A DNA stretch of 7,042 nt from Deltaproteobacteria bacterium (GTDB taxonomy: Bacteria > Desulfobacterota > DAOWOC01): assembly GCA_030642225.1 (NCBI GenBank), contig DAOWOC010000048.1:1-7042 (forward strand), given 5' to 3'. The first letter of the stretch is position 1. Each line of letters begins with the position of its first letter. A program made the translations under genes and the position numbers. The notes under the pieces are model-generated. The model was not told where the DNA came from. It ran no database searches and worked only from the letters and a program-made list of their open reading frames with translations. Shown here piece by piece: positions 1 through 6,995 of the stretch.

Positions 1-51
1 GAAAAATTATTAAGAGATGGTTTTGCAGAAGCAATGGTTGTGGCAAATTAA
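1..51 (+). CDS. 3' end of an unidentified upstream gene (partial)
   Basis: Frame 1 is open from the window edge to a TAA at 49-51 and encodes a 16-residue tail, EKLLRDGFAEAMVVAN. The stop lies 29 nt before a strong intrinsic terminator on the same strand, which is what the end of a real gene looks like. Another frame is open from base 3 to about 124, but it reads right through the terminator hairpin and is less credible. The tail is too short to assign a family, so no function is proposed. The terminator implies it is not co-transcribed with the dcw genes downstream. Confidence 0.5.
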   Translation, partial: EKLLRDGFAEAMVVAN

Positions 52-80
52 AATCATCCCTGATTATTCAAGCTGGTTTT

Positions 81-121
81 AAAAGGCAGTTTCCCTTAAG
101 TAAATGGAAACTGCCTTTTTT
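81..121 (+). terminator. Rho-independent terminator upstream of mraZ
   Basis: A perfect 14-bp stem pairs 81-94 (AAAAGGCAGTTTCC) with 106-119 across an 11-nt loop. The 3' arm runs directly into six T residues (116-121). The run of A at the 5' base of the stem means the hairpin could also act in the opposite direction. It closes the gene ending at 51 and insulates the dcw cluster from upstream transcription. Confidence 0.9.
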
Positions 122-130
122 GTGATTTAC

Positions 131-160
131 AGGGGCATGCCCTTAGCCGCTCTTTTTTTT
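131..160. other. Short palindrome followed by a T-run
   Basis: A perfect 10-bp palindrome, GGGCATGCCC (133-142), extends by a G-T and an A-T pair to 131-144. A run of eight T residues follows at 153-160, separated by 8 nt. The spacing is too long for a typical intrinsic terminator and the loop would be only CATG. It could be a weak secondary terminator, a protein-binding palindrome or chance. Between here and the A/T tract at 239 I see no gene, only a pair of CCCCA boxes at 200-204 and 212-216. Confidence 0.25.
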
Positions 161-238
161 GACTTTTTATTGGTTTGTCAAGCATGGTTTCAAACAACTC
201 CCCACTTTTCACCCCATAATTTTTTTGTAGATAACACC

Positions 239-278
239 TTAAAATTATAATATTTTATAAAAAAATATTTATTTTTTA
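239..278 (+). promoter_or_regulatory. A/T tract, UP-element-like, before the mraZ promoter
   Basis: All 40 bases from 239 to 278 are A or T, with several A-runs and T-runs, and the tract abuts the predicted -35 box. A/T tracts in this position commonly act as UP elements bound by the RNA polymerase alpha C-terminal domain, or as curved DNA. The composition and position are seen directly; the function is inferred. Confidence 0.45.
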
Positions 279-307
279 TTGACCATTTAATATGCTAAGG
301 TTACACT
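279..307 (+). promoter_or_regulatory. Predicted sigma70-type promoter of the dcw cluster
   Basis: TTGACC at 279-284 matches the -35 consensus in five of six positions. TACACT at 302-307 matches the -10 consensus in four of six, including the first T, the A that follows it and the last T. The spacer is exactly 17 nt. Transcription would start near 314, giving a leader of roughly 44 nt before mraZ. It is the best promoter candidate in the gap and lies downstream of the terminator. It probably drives at least mraZ through murE-murF, since no comparable gap exists inside the cluster. Confidence 0.7.
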
Positions 308-316
308 AATTTTATT

Positions 317-332
317 AGTGGGTTAAAGAGGT
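317..332 (+). promoter_or_regulatory. Possible MraZ operator (degenerate 10-nt repeat)
   Basis: AGTGGG at 317-322 and AGAGGT at 327-332 are two related hexamers spaced 10 nt apart, one helical turn, just after the predicted transcription start. Known MraZ boxes are direct repeats of a G-rich element (GTGGG type) separated by 5 nt upstream of mraZ, so spacing and position fit. The second copy matches in only four of six positions and no third copy is visible, so the call is tentative. Confidence 0.35.
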
Positions 333-357
333 GAATTTTTCCTAAAAGGATTTAAAA

Positions 358-807
358 ATGTATTTATCAGGTCGCAGGACAGTGAATATGGATGCAAAGG
401 GCAGGTTGCCTATTCCAGCTGTTTTTAGAGACGCTATTAAAAGAATTTTTAATAGTGATGACCTTTTTGTAACTCATTTTGAGGGCTGTTTGATCGCTTA
501 TCCTGCTGTTAAATGGGAAAAAATACTTGAGAAGTTGGGCAGAAAAGCAAACCTTAATCCAAAATTACGTGCCTTTAAACATTATTTTGTTTCCGGGGCT
601 GAGTATTGCCGGCCGGATAGTCAGGGAAGGATTCGGATTCCCGCAGAGCTTCGCAACGATGCCGGTCTTACAAAAGAGATAGTTGTGGTTGGTATGAATG
701 AAAGTCTTGAGATATGGGATAAGAATTTATGGGAGGAGGCTTTTCAGGAGGCTAAAAAAGATTTTTATCAGAATAGTTCTGAAATCTCAGATGAAATAGG
801 TCTGTAA
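358..807 (+). CDS. mraZ: MraZ, transcriptional regulator of the dcw cluster
   Basis: This 149-residue protein is full length for MraZ. It has the two tandem SpoVT-AbrB-type half-domains of the family, each with a DxxGR signature: DAKGR at residues 12-16, followed by LPIPAVFR, and DSQGR at 87-91, followed by IRIPAELR. MraZ proteins form ring-shaped oligomers that bind repeated G-rich boxes upstream of their own gene, and in studied bacteria they regulate the mra/dcw operon. The ATG at 358 has a good ribosome binding site, AAAGGA (345-350), 7 nt upstream, and the domain begins right at the N-terminus, so the start is secure. It is the first gene after the predicted promoter and lies 3 nt before rsmH. 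Autoregulation through the candidate operator at 317-332 is inferred. Confidence 0.96.
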   Translation: MYLSGRRTVNMDAKGRLPIPAVFRDAIKRIFNSDDLFVTHFEGCLIAYPAVKWEKILEKLGRKANLNPKLRAFKHYFVSGAEYCRPDSQGRIRIPAELRNDAGLTKEIVVVGMNESLEIWDKNLWEEAFQEAKKDFYQNSSEISDEIGL

Positions 808-810
808 AAA

Positions 811-1740
811 GTGCCTGCATCCTGTCATATTCCTGTTTTATTAAAAGAGGTTATTCATTTTTTGAACCCCGTGGATAAAGGGGTATATGTAGATGGGACT
901 GTAGGCGGCGGGGGGCATTTAAAGGCAATCTTAGATACATCTTGTCCCACAGGTATTGTTATTGGATTTGATAGAGATATTAACGCAATAAATCGGATTA
1001 AAGATAAATTTTCACAATACAAAAACAGGCTTACCATGATTAATGCATCATTTTCTATTATGTATGAGCGTCTTGTTCAGCTTGGTATACCACAGGTAGA
1101 TGGAGTCATCCTTGATCTTGGGATATCTTCGCTTCAGTTGGATGATGAGGCCAGGGGGTTTAGTTTCCAGAATAAAGGGCCGCTTGATATGAGGATGGAT
1201 GCTTCTGAAGAAATCAGCGCATGGCATATTGTAAATCAAAAAACCGAAGATGAGATTGCGAGAATAATCCGGAGATATGGCGAAGAGAAATTTTCAAGAA
1301 GGGTTGCAAAGGCTATTTGTAAGGCAAGGCTTAAAAAAAGCATTGATAATACCGTTGAACTGGCCGCACTGATAGCCGAAGTTATACCAAAGACAAGACG
1401 GCATCATCCGGCTACCAAGACTTTTCAGGCCCTGCGTATAGAGGTTAATCATGAACTTGATAATTTAAAAATATTTTTGAATAGTGTGCCGGATTTCTTA
1501 AAAAAGGGTGGAAGATTGGGGATAATAAGTTTTCATTCTCTTGAAGACAGGCTAGTAAAGCAACGTTTTAAGGAATTGTCAACTGGATGCATTTGTCCGC
1601 GTGATATGCCTGTTTGCGGTTGCGGGCATAAAAGCGTTGTCAAAAATATTATTAAAAAGGCTATAAAATCCGGCACGGATGAATGCGCAGAGAATCCGCG
1701 GTCAAGAAGCGCCAGATTAAGATTTATAGAAAGACTTTAA
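811..1740 (+). CDS. rsmH: RsmH (MraW), 16S rRNA (cytosine-1402-N4)-methyltransferase
   Basis: RsmH uses S-adenosylmethionine to methylate N4 of C1402 in the 16S rRNA decoding centre. The 309 residues match the usual family length. Visible hallmarks are HIPVLLKEV at 6-14, the SAM-binding loop GTVGGGGH at 29-36, FDRD at 53-56, LDLGISS at 101-107, the RRHHPATKTFQALRIEVN block at 196-213 and SFHSLEDR at 240-247. Four cysteines at 260, 262, 269 and 271 form the CxC pair common in this family. The start is GTG: the frame is the same as mraZ, whose TAA lies one codon earlier, so no start further upstream is possible, and residues 6-14 match the family N-terminus. The ribosome binding site is weak, which suggests translational coupling to mraZ across the 3-nt gap. 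Confidence 0.97.
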   Translation: MPASCHIPVLLKEVIHFLNPVDKGVYVDGTVGGGGHLKAILDTSCPTGIVIGFDRDINAINRIKDKFSQYKNRLTMINASFSIMYERLVQLGIPQVDGVILDLGISSLQLDDEARGFSFQNKGPLDMRMDASEEISAWHIVNQKTEDEIARIIRRYGEEKFSRRVAKAICKARLKKSIDNTVELAALIAEVIPKTRRHHPATKTFQALRIEVNHELDNLKIFLNSVPDFLKKGGRLGIISFHSLEDRLVKQRFKELSTGCICPRDMPVCGCGHKSVVKNIIKKAIKSGTDECAENPRSRSARLRFIERL

Positions 1741-1743
1741 AAT

Positions 1744-2088
1744 ATGTCTAAAAATTTTATCAGGATAATTAACAGTCATTTTTCATGGGATGTCCCCCCT
1801 TTTATCAGGGGAATGTTTTCTCCTTTTATGCTGAGTGCAGTAATTTTGATCATTTTTTTATGGGCATTAACAAAAACCTGGTTAAATGTTGATTTTTTAA
1901 GATTGCAGCATGAGATCGCACGGGAGCACAAAACACAGCAGATGCTTTTTGAACTCAACCGAAAATTTAAACTTGAAATGGCTAATCTTAAGGCTCCAAA
2001 AAATCTGGGGAAGATAGGCGTTCTTAAATATGAATTACAATTTCCAGAGCAGGATCAGATTATGGTGTTCAGGGATGTTAAAGAATAA
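1744..2088 (+). CDS. ftsL: FtsL-like cell division protein
   Basis: This is a 114-residue bitopic membrane protein. A cytoplasmic tail of about 27 residues is followed by a hydrophobic segment (about 28-47, rich in L, I, F and W), then a periplasmic stretch around 50-80 whose spacing of hydrophobic residues among many charged ones suggests a coiled coil. The C-terminus (PEQDQIMVFR near the end) resembles the tail of other short FtsL proteins. FtsL forms a complex with FtsB and FtsQ that activates the septal synthase FtsW-FtsI. The family diverges strongly in sequence, so the call rests on architecture, size and position between rsmH and ftsI. The ATG lies 3 nt after the rsmH stop with only a weak ribosome binding site, which suggests coupling. 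Its 3' end overlaps ftsI. Confidence 0.85.
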   Translation: MSKNFIRIINSHFSWDVPPFIRGMFSPFMLSAVILIIFLWALTKTWLNVDFLRLQHEIAREHKTQQMLFELNRKFKLEMANLKAPKNLGKIGVLKYELQFPEQDQIMVFRDVKE

Positions 2089-4039
2089 TAAGGATAAAAA
2101 TCCCGTATATCCTATCCGTGGATATAAAGTAAGGGGCATTATTATAGTGGCTTTTTTATGCATTATTATGCTGACTCTTACCTACAGGGCATTTGAACTT
2201 CATGTGTTTAATCAGGTATGGCTTGAGGATAAGGTTGATAAGCAGGTCAGACGCTGCGTCAGTCTTCCAAATGTCAGAGGAGATGTGTTTGATCGGAATG
2301 GAAATATCCTGGCTACAACTGTTAAGGTAGAATCAGCCTTTACTGTGCCAGATAATGTTGATAATCCAATAGAGCTTTCGGAAAAACTTGCAAAAATACT
2401 CAATATTCCGAAGAAAAAACTTCTTGAAAAAATGAGATTGAAAAAATCCTTTGTCTGGCTGAAACGTTATCTTACAGGCAGGGAGGCAATGGCAATACGG
2501 AATTTGAACATGGAGGGGATTTATACCACCCTTGAAAGCCGGCGTTATTATCCAAATCGTGAACTTGCTGCCAATGTCCTTGGATTTACCAATATAGATG
2601 GAGTAGGTATTGAGGGCATTGAATATACATTGAATAATACTCTTACCTTTGGAAATCCTCAACTTATACAGGTCAATAAAGACGGTAAAAGACGTTCATA
2701 CTATCAGGTGATTCAATGTCCTGAGTTTACTGAAAATAATGGCAAAAATGTCATGCTTACGATTGATACCAATATTCAGTTTATGGCTGAAAAGGAGCTT
2801 GCCGCAGTAATAGGAGAATATAAGGCTAGGAGTGGTTCGATTGTAGTATTGAATCCCAAAAATGGTGAGATACTCGCCATGGCAAGCAATCCAATGTTTA
2901 ATCCAAACATGTTCCGCTATTCAAAATTGCACGATAGATGCAATCAGGCAGCAGGTATTGCTTATGAGCCAGGTTCAACCATGAAGGTCTTTCTTGCTGC
3001 TGCTGCTATTGAAGAAGGTGCGGCGCAACCACAGAAGATTTTTTTCTGTGAAAATGGCAGGTACCGTGTTGCGAATTATTTTATTAATGATGTCCGGCCC
3101 TATGCCTGGCTTTCATTGAGCAGGATTATTCAGTTTTCCAGCAATATAGGGGCGATTAAGGTTGGCAGGGAACTTGGTACATATAATTTATATAATTATT
3201 TAAGGAGTTTTGGATTTAATGAAAAGACCGGCGCTGCATTACAGGGTGAGATGCGGGGCCTTTTGAGAGCGCCTGGTGAATTGACGCAAAGCGATATGGC
3301 ATCATTGTGTTTTGGCCAGGGGATATCAGTAACATCCATACAACTTGCTTCTGCCCTTGGTGCAATTGCCAATGAGGGCGTTCTCGTAAAGCCGGGGATT
3401 GTGAAGGCAATTTTAAACAAGGATGGATATATTGAGAAGACAATAGAACCGGAGATGTTAAGGCAGGTTATTTCAAAATCAACTGCTGCCAAGGTTGTAA
3501 GAATAATGGAAACGGTTGTCGGGCCGAATGGTACCGGCCATAAGGCATTTATCGAAGGATATAGTGTGGCGGGTAAAACCGGTACTGCGCAGAGGATAGA
3601 CCCTGTTACAAAAAGATATTCTGATGAGGATGTAAGCAGTTTGTTTATGGGGTTTGCCCCGTCCAATGATCCTGAATTAGTTATTGTTGTAACAATACAT
3701 TGCCCCAGAGGTAAACATGGTGGCGGCACTGTGGCTGCCCCTGTTTTTAAAAATGTAATGGAATATTCATTGCATTATCTTGGCGTCCCTTCATCCTGTC
3801 CGGTTAATATTAAGACAGCCTCTGTAAATCCATCCATGTATCTAAAAACAGGATATGAAGTGTTAACAAGAGGCATGATGCCTGACATGACAGGTTTGAC
3901 AATAGGCGAGGTCGTTTCAATAATGAAAGAACTTGGCGCTGATTTTATTATAGAAGGCACTGGTAAGCTTAATAAACAGTACCCTGTGCCAGGCGCCCCG
4001 TTTGCAAAGATCGTAAAACTTTATTTTTCAAATTCTTAA
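2075..4039 (+). CDS. ftsI: FtsI (PBP3-type) septal peptidoglycan transpeptidase with a C-terminal PASTA domain
   Basis: This is a class B penicillin-binding protein of 654 residues that cross-links septal peptidoglycan as the partner of FtsW. A basic cytoplasmic tail precedes one membrane segment (about 20-37). The dimerisation domain carries RGDVFDRNG at 68-76, followed by the RRYYPNRELAANVLGF block typical of the family. The transpeptidase domain has all three catalytic motifs: STMK at 301-304 (nucleophile Ser301), SSN at 355-357 and KTG at 501-503. Residues from about 601 to the end form one PASTA domain, opening with MMPDMTGLTIGEV. The ATG at 2075 gives a 14-nt overlap with ftsL and a normal tail. 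An in-frame ATG at 2030 would add 15 residues and a 59-nt overlap, but has a better-spaced possible ribosome binding site (AGGCG, 2016-2020), so the start is unsettled. Confidence 0.95.
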   Translation: MLKNNKDKNPVYPIRGYKVRGIIIVAFLCIIMLTLTYRAFELHVFNQVWLEDKVDKQVRRCVSLPNVRGDVFDRNGNILATTVKVESAFTVPDNVDNPIELSEKLAKILNIPKKKLLEKMRLKKSFVWLKRYLTGREAMAIRNLNMEGIYTTLESRRYYPNRELAANVLGFTNIDGVGIEGIEYTLNNTLTFGNPQLIQVNKDGKRRSYYQVIQCPEFTENNGKNVMLTIDTNIQFMAEKELAAVIGEYKARSGSIVVLNPKNGEILAMASNPMFNPNMFRYSKLHDRCNQAAGIAYEPGSTMKVFLAAAAIEEGAAQPQKIFFCENGRYRVANYFINDVRPYAWLSLSRIIQFSSNIGAIKVGRELGTYNLYNYLRSFGFNEKTGAALQGEMRGLLRAPGELTQSDMASLCFGQGISVTSIQLASALGAIANEGVLVKPGIVKAILNKDGYIEKTIEPEMLRQVISKSTAAKVVRIMETVVGPNGTGHKAFIEGYSVAGKTGTAQRIDPVTKRYSDEDVSSLFMGFAPSNDPELVIVVTIHCPRGKHGGGTVAAPVFKNVMEYSLHYLGVPSSCPVNIKTASVNPSMYLKTGYEVLTRGMMPDMTGLTIGEVVSIMKELGADFIIEGTGKLNKQYPVPGAPFAKIVKLYFSNS

Positions 4040-4054
4040 AGGAAGCAAATTTTG
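4038..4054 (+). promoter_or_regulatory. Ribosome binding site that fixes the TTG start of murE-murF
   Basis: AAAGGAAG at 4038-4045 overlaps the ftsI stop codon (TAA, 4037-4039) and lies 6 nt before TTG at 4052-4054. It is the strongest Shine-Dalgarno match between genes of this cluster and supports the non-ATG start. The overlap with the upstream stop also favours re-initiation by ribosomes that have just finished ftsI. Confidence 0.75.
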
Positions 4055-6976
4055 CGGCTTTTGGAACTTAAAAAATCTCTGATATATGATTCTTGGACAG
4101 GCCCTTCAGACGGTGAGGTTGCAGGTGTATCACACAATTCTTTAAAGATCAGGGAAAATAGCATTTTTGTCGCAATATCAGGGTATAATGCGGATGGACA
4201 TGATTATATCTCAGATGCTCTTCAAAAAGGTGCCAGGGTAATTGTCTCTGAAAAATATGTGCAGCTTCCTTTTGGGATTACATCTATTATAACTAAGGAT
4301 TCAAGGGTAGCCCTTGCAGAGATTGCCTCAATATTTTATGGCCATCCATCAAAAGATCTCACAATTACAGGTATTACCGGAACAAATGGAAAGACTTCAA
4401 CAAGTTTGCTTCTTGAATCAATTTTAAAGGCCGCTGGTTTTGAAACAGGTGTTATTGGCACAATAGGATACCGTTATAAAGGGCATTTCTTACCGGCATT
4501 AAATACTACCCCGGATGCATTAGAGTTTCAGAAACTTCTTCGCATGATGGCTGATGATGGCGTGACACATGTTGTTATGGAGGTCTCTTCTCATGCATTA
4601 TCACTTCATCGTGTGGACGGCACAAGTTTTGATGCGGCTGTTTTTACCAATTTTTCCCAGGATCACCTTGATTATCATAAAACTATGGACGCTTATTTTT
4701 TAAGTAAGAAAATCCTTTTTACACATATATTACCAGAGTCATCTAAAGATACCATAACTGTAATCAATATAGATGATCCAAAGGGCGTTGAGATATGCAG
4801 GGGCAATAAAGATAAAAATATTACCTTTGGTTTAAATGAAAATGCCTTGGTCCGGCCTGTTTATACTGACATTTTATCTTCCCATGGATTGTCATGCAGG
4901 ATTAAAACCCCTGATGCTTATATATCCGTGAGATCAAATCTGTTGGGTAAAATAAATCTTTATAATATTCTGGCAGCCGCATCTGCGGCATGGGGACTCG
5001 GCGTGCCCGCAGATGCAATATCAAAGGGGATAGAAAACCTTTCCAATATACCCGGAAGGCTTGAAAAAATAGAGAATCAACACGATATACTTGCCCTTGT
5101 TGACTATGCCCATACGCCTGATGCCCTTCAAAATGTTTTGTCTCTTATAGCAAACCTTAATATTAAACGTGTGATTTGCGTTTTTGGATGCGGTGGCGAC
5201 AGGGATGTCTTGAAACGTCCATTGATGGGCAAAGCTGCTGCAGAGTTATCAGATATTGCAATTATTACGTCTGATAATTCAAGGAGCGAAGACCCTGATA
5301 TCATAATCAGGCATATTATTGATGGAATATCAAAGACAGGAAAAAATATTATCAGTCCTGATGATGCGATTGCAGGTCAAACCGGTTATTTGATTGAATC
5401 CGATAGAAAACAGGCTATTAAACTTGGTGTGAAAATAGCCTGCGCTGGCGATGCCCTGCTTATTGCCGGGAAAGGGCATGAAGATTATCAGATAACAGGT
5501 AATAAAAGGATCTATTTTGATGACAGAGAAGAATTAAAAAAGGCGTTATCGGAAAAGTCATATAACGACACATATCATGAAGATGTTTTATTTGCCCTTC
5601 GGTTGGATGATATTGCCAGGGCTGTAAATGGCCTTATGCTGAATATTCCCAAGGATTGTATTGTAAACGGCATCTCAACCGACACAAGGAGTATATGCCG
5701 TAAAGACTGGTTTGTGGCATTACAGGGGGAAAATTGTAATGGAAATTCTTTTATTGAAACAGCGTTTAAAAAAGGGGTTTCAGGGGTAATTGTTGATGAT
5801 ACGGCTGACCTGTCAAGCTCTGCTGTAAAATTTAGTCCTGTTTTAAAGGTCAAGGATACAACAATGGCGCTTGGTGAGATTGCCAGGCTTTGGAGGATAA
5901 AATTTAATATATCTGTCATAGCAATAACAGGATCAAATGGTAAAACCACAACCAAGGAAATGGTTTATTCAATTCTTAACACGCGTTTTTCGACCTTAAA
6001 GAATGAAGGTAATCTTAATAACCTTATCGGTCTGCCAAAGACTCTTTTAAAGCTTGTAAAGAATCACAGGGCAGCGGTGGTGGAATTGGGAATGAACCAT
6101 GCCGGAGAGATTCAAAGGCTTGCAGCGATTTGCAAACCCTGTATCGGTATTATTACAAATATACAGGCAGCCCACCTTAAAGGGCTTAAAAGTTTAGACA
6201 ATATTGCAAAGGCAAAAAGCGAACTCTTAACTGAGATGGGCCATGATGACACAATGATATTGAACAGGGATGATCCTTATTTTGAGATGTTGTCAGAATT
6301 GTGTAAATGCAGGATTGTATCTTTTGGATTGAGTGATGATGCGGATGTGCAAGGTGTTGATATAACCAGCAATGATTTTAATAATTCTCATTTTACAATC
6401 AGGAGCAAGAAGGGGTCTTTTGGGGTTGTTATCCCGCTTGTTGGCGAGCATTTTGTTTTGAATGCGCTTGCAGCTTCAGCCACAGCCTTAACCATGGGTT
6501 TCAATATATCGGAAATACAGGAAGGACTTTTGAATTCTATCCTCCCGCCTTTTCGAATGGAAGTAATAAGATTAAAAAATAAGGGATATACAGTAATCAA
6601 TGATTCTTATAACGCCAATCCAGGTTCAATGCGTGCTGCTTTAAATACAGTGGAAAATAGCGCAAAAACAGGCCGTATTATCGCTGTACTTGGATCAATG
6701 CTTGAGCTTGGGAATGATTCAAGAAGTTTTCACAAGGATATAGGCAGGGACATAGCAAGAGGCCGATGGGATATTTTACTGGGTCTCGGTAAATATGCCT
6801 CTGATTATTGTGACGGGGCGGTTGCAGAAGGTATGAACGGGAATGATACTTATGTTTTTACAGATCATACAACCCTTGCAAAAAAACTGACAGAGCTTGT
6901 AAAACCTGAGGACACAGTCCTTTTAAAGGGTTCAAGAGGTATGAAGATGGAACAGGTGCTTGAACTTATAAGGTGA
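4052..6976 (+). CDS. murE-murF: MurE-MurF fusion: UDP-MurNAc-tripeptide synthetase and D-Ala-D-Ala-adding ligase
   Basis: One 974-residue reading frame carries two complete Mur ligases, which act one after the other in cytoplasmic peptidoglycan precursor synthesis. The MurE half (1 to about 499) adds meso-diaminopimelate to UDP-MurNAc-L-Ala-D-Glu. It shows the ATP loop GTNGKT (110-115), NTTPDALE, MEVSSHAL, the probable carbamylated lysine K219, GCGGDRD, DNSR (408-411) and AGKGHEDYQ. The MurF half (about 513-974) adds D-Ala-D-Ala. It shows STDTRS, the ATP loop GSNGKTTT (627-634), NEGNLNN, VELGMNHAGE, conserved K722, DSYNANPGS (851-859) and LLKGSRGMKMEQVL near the end. The linker (about 500-512) is short and charged and has no ATG, GTG or TTG codon in frame. 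Oddities in the MurE half are NSL (29-31) where DSR is usual and DNSR where DNPR is usual. Translation starts at TTG with a strong ribosome binding site. Confidence 0.95.
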   Translation: MRLLELKKSLIYDSWTGPSDGEVAGVSHNSLKIRENSIFVAISGYNADGHDYISDALQKGARVIVSEKYVQLPFGITSIITKDSRVALAEIASIFYGHPSKDLTITGITGTNGKTSTSLLLESILKAAGFETGVIGTIGYRYKGHFLPALNTTPDALEFQKLLRMMADDGVTHVVMEVSSHALSLHRVDGTSFDAAVFTNFSQDHLDYHKTMDAYFLSKKILFTHILPESSKDTITVINIDDPKGVEICRGNKDKNITFGLNENALVRPVYTDILSSHGLSCRIKTPDAYISVRSNLLGKINLYNILAAASAAWGLGVPADAISKGIENLSNIPGRLEKIENQHDILALVDYAHTPDALQNVLSLIANLNIKRVICVFGCGGDRDVLKRPLMGKAAAELSDIAIITSDNSRSEDPDIIIRHIIDGISKTGKNIISPDDAIAGQTGYLIESDRKQAIKLGVKIACAGDALLIAGKGHEDYQITGNKRIYFDDREELKKALSEKSYNDTYHEDVLFALRLDDIARAVNGLMLNIPKDCIVNGISTDTRSICRKDWFVALQGENCNGNSFIETAFKKGVSGVIVDDTADLSSSAVKFSPVLKVKDTTMALGEIARLWRIKFNISVIAITGSNGKTTTKEMVYSILNTRFSTLKNEGNLNNLIGLPKTLLKLVKNHRAAVVELGMNHAGEIQRLAAICKPCIGIITNIQAAHLKGLKSLDNIAKAKSELLTEMGHDDTMILNRDDPYFEMLSELCKCRIVSFGLSDDADVQGVDITSNDFNNSHFTIRSKKGSFGVVIPLVGEHFVLNALAASATALTMGFNISEIQEGLLNSILPPFRMEVIRLKNKGYTVINDSYNANPGSMRAALNTVENSAKTGRIIAVLGSMLELGNDSRSFHKDIGRDIARGRWDILLGLGKYASDYCDGAVAEGMNGNDTYVFTDHTTLAKKLTELVKPEDTVLLKGSRGMKMEQVLELIR

Positions 6977-6995
6977 TTATGATGTATATAAAAAA

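Noticed and set aside
3..124. An alternative open frame at the left edge (frame 3)
   Set aside because: It runs through the whole terminator hairpin and T-run, and its residues look like translated non-coding DNA. The frame ending at 51 fits the terminator better.
1588..1626. A CxC...CxC cysteine cluster in RsmH as a novel metal site
   Set aside because: Paired cysteines of this kind near the C-terminus are common in RsmH homologues, so they are an ordinary family feature here.
3196..3729. A 177-codon open frame on the - strand opposite the ftsI transpeptidase domain
   Set aside because: It lies wholly inside ftsI, whose catalytic motifs are intact on the + strand. The translated product shows no family features that I recognise, so it is an antisense shadow.
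5577..5627. ATGAAGATG near the MurE-MurF junction as a separate murF start
   Set aside because: It is in a different frame from MurF and reaches a stop after 16 codons, so it cannot start MurF.
5575..5955. A 126-codon open frame on the - strand opposite the MurE-MurF junction and MurF ATP loop
   Set aside because: It mirrors conserved MurF coding sequence and has no recognisable domain. It is an antisense artefact, not a gene at the fusion point.
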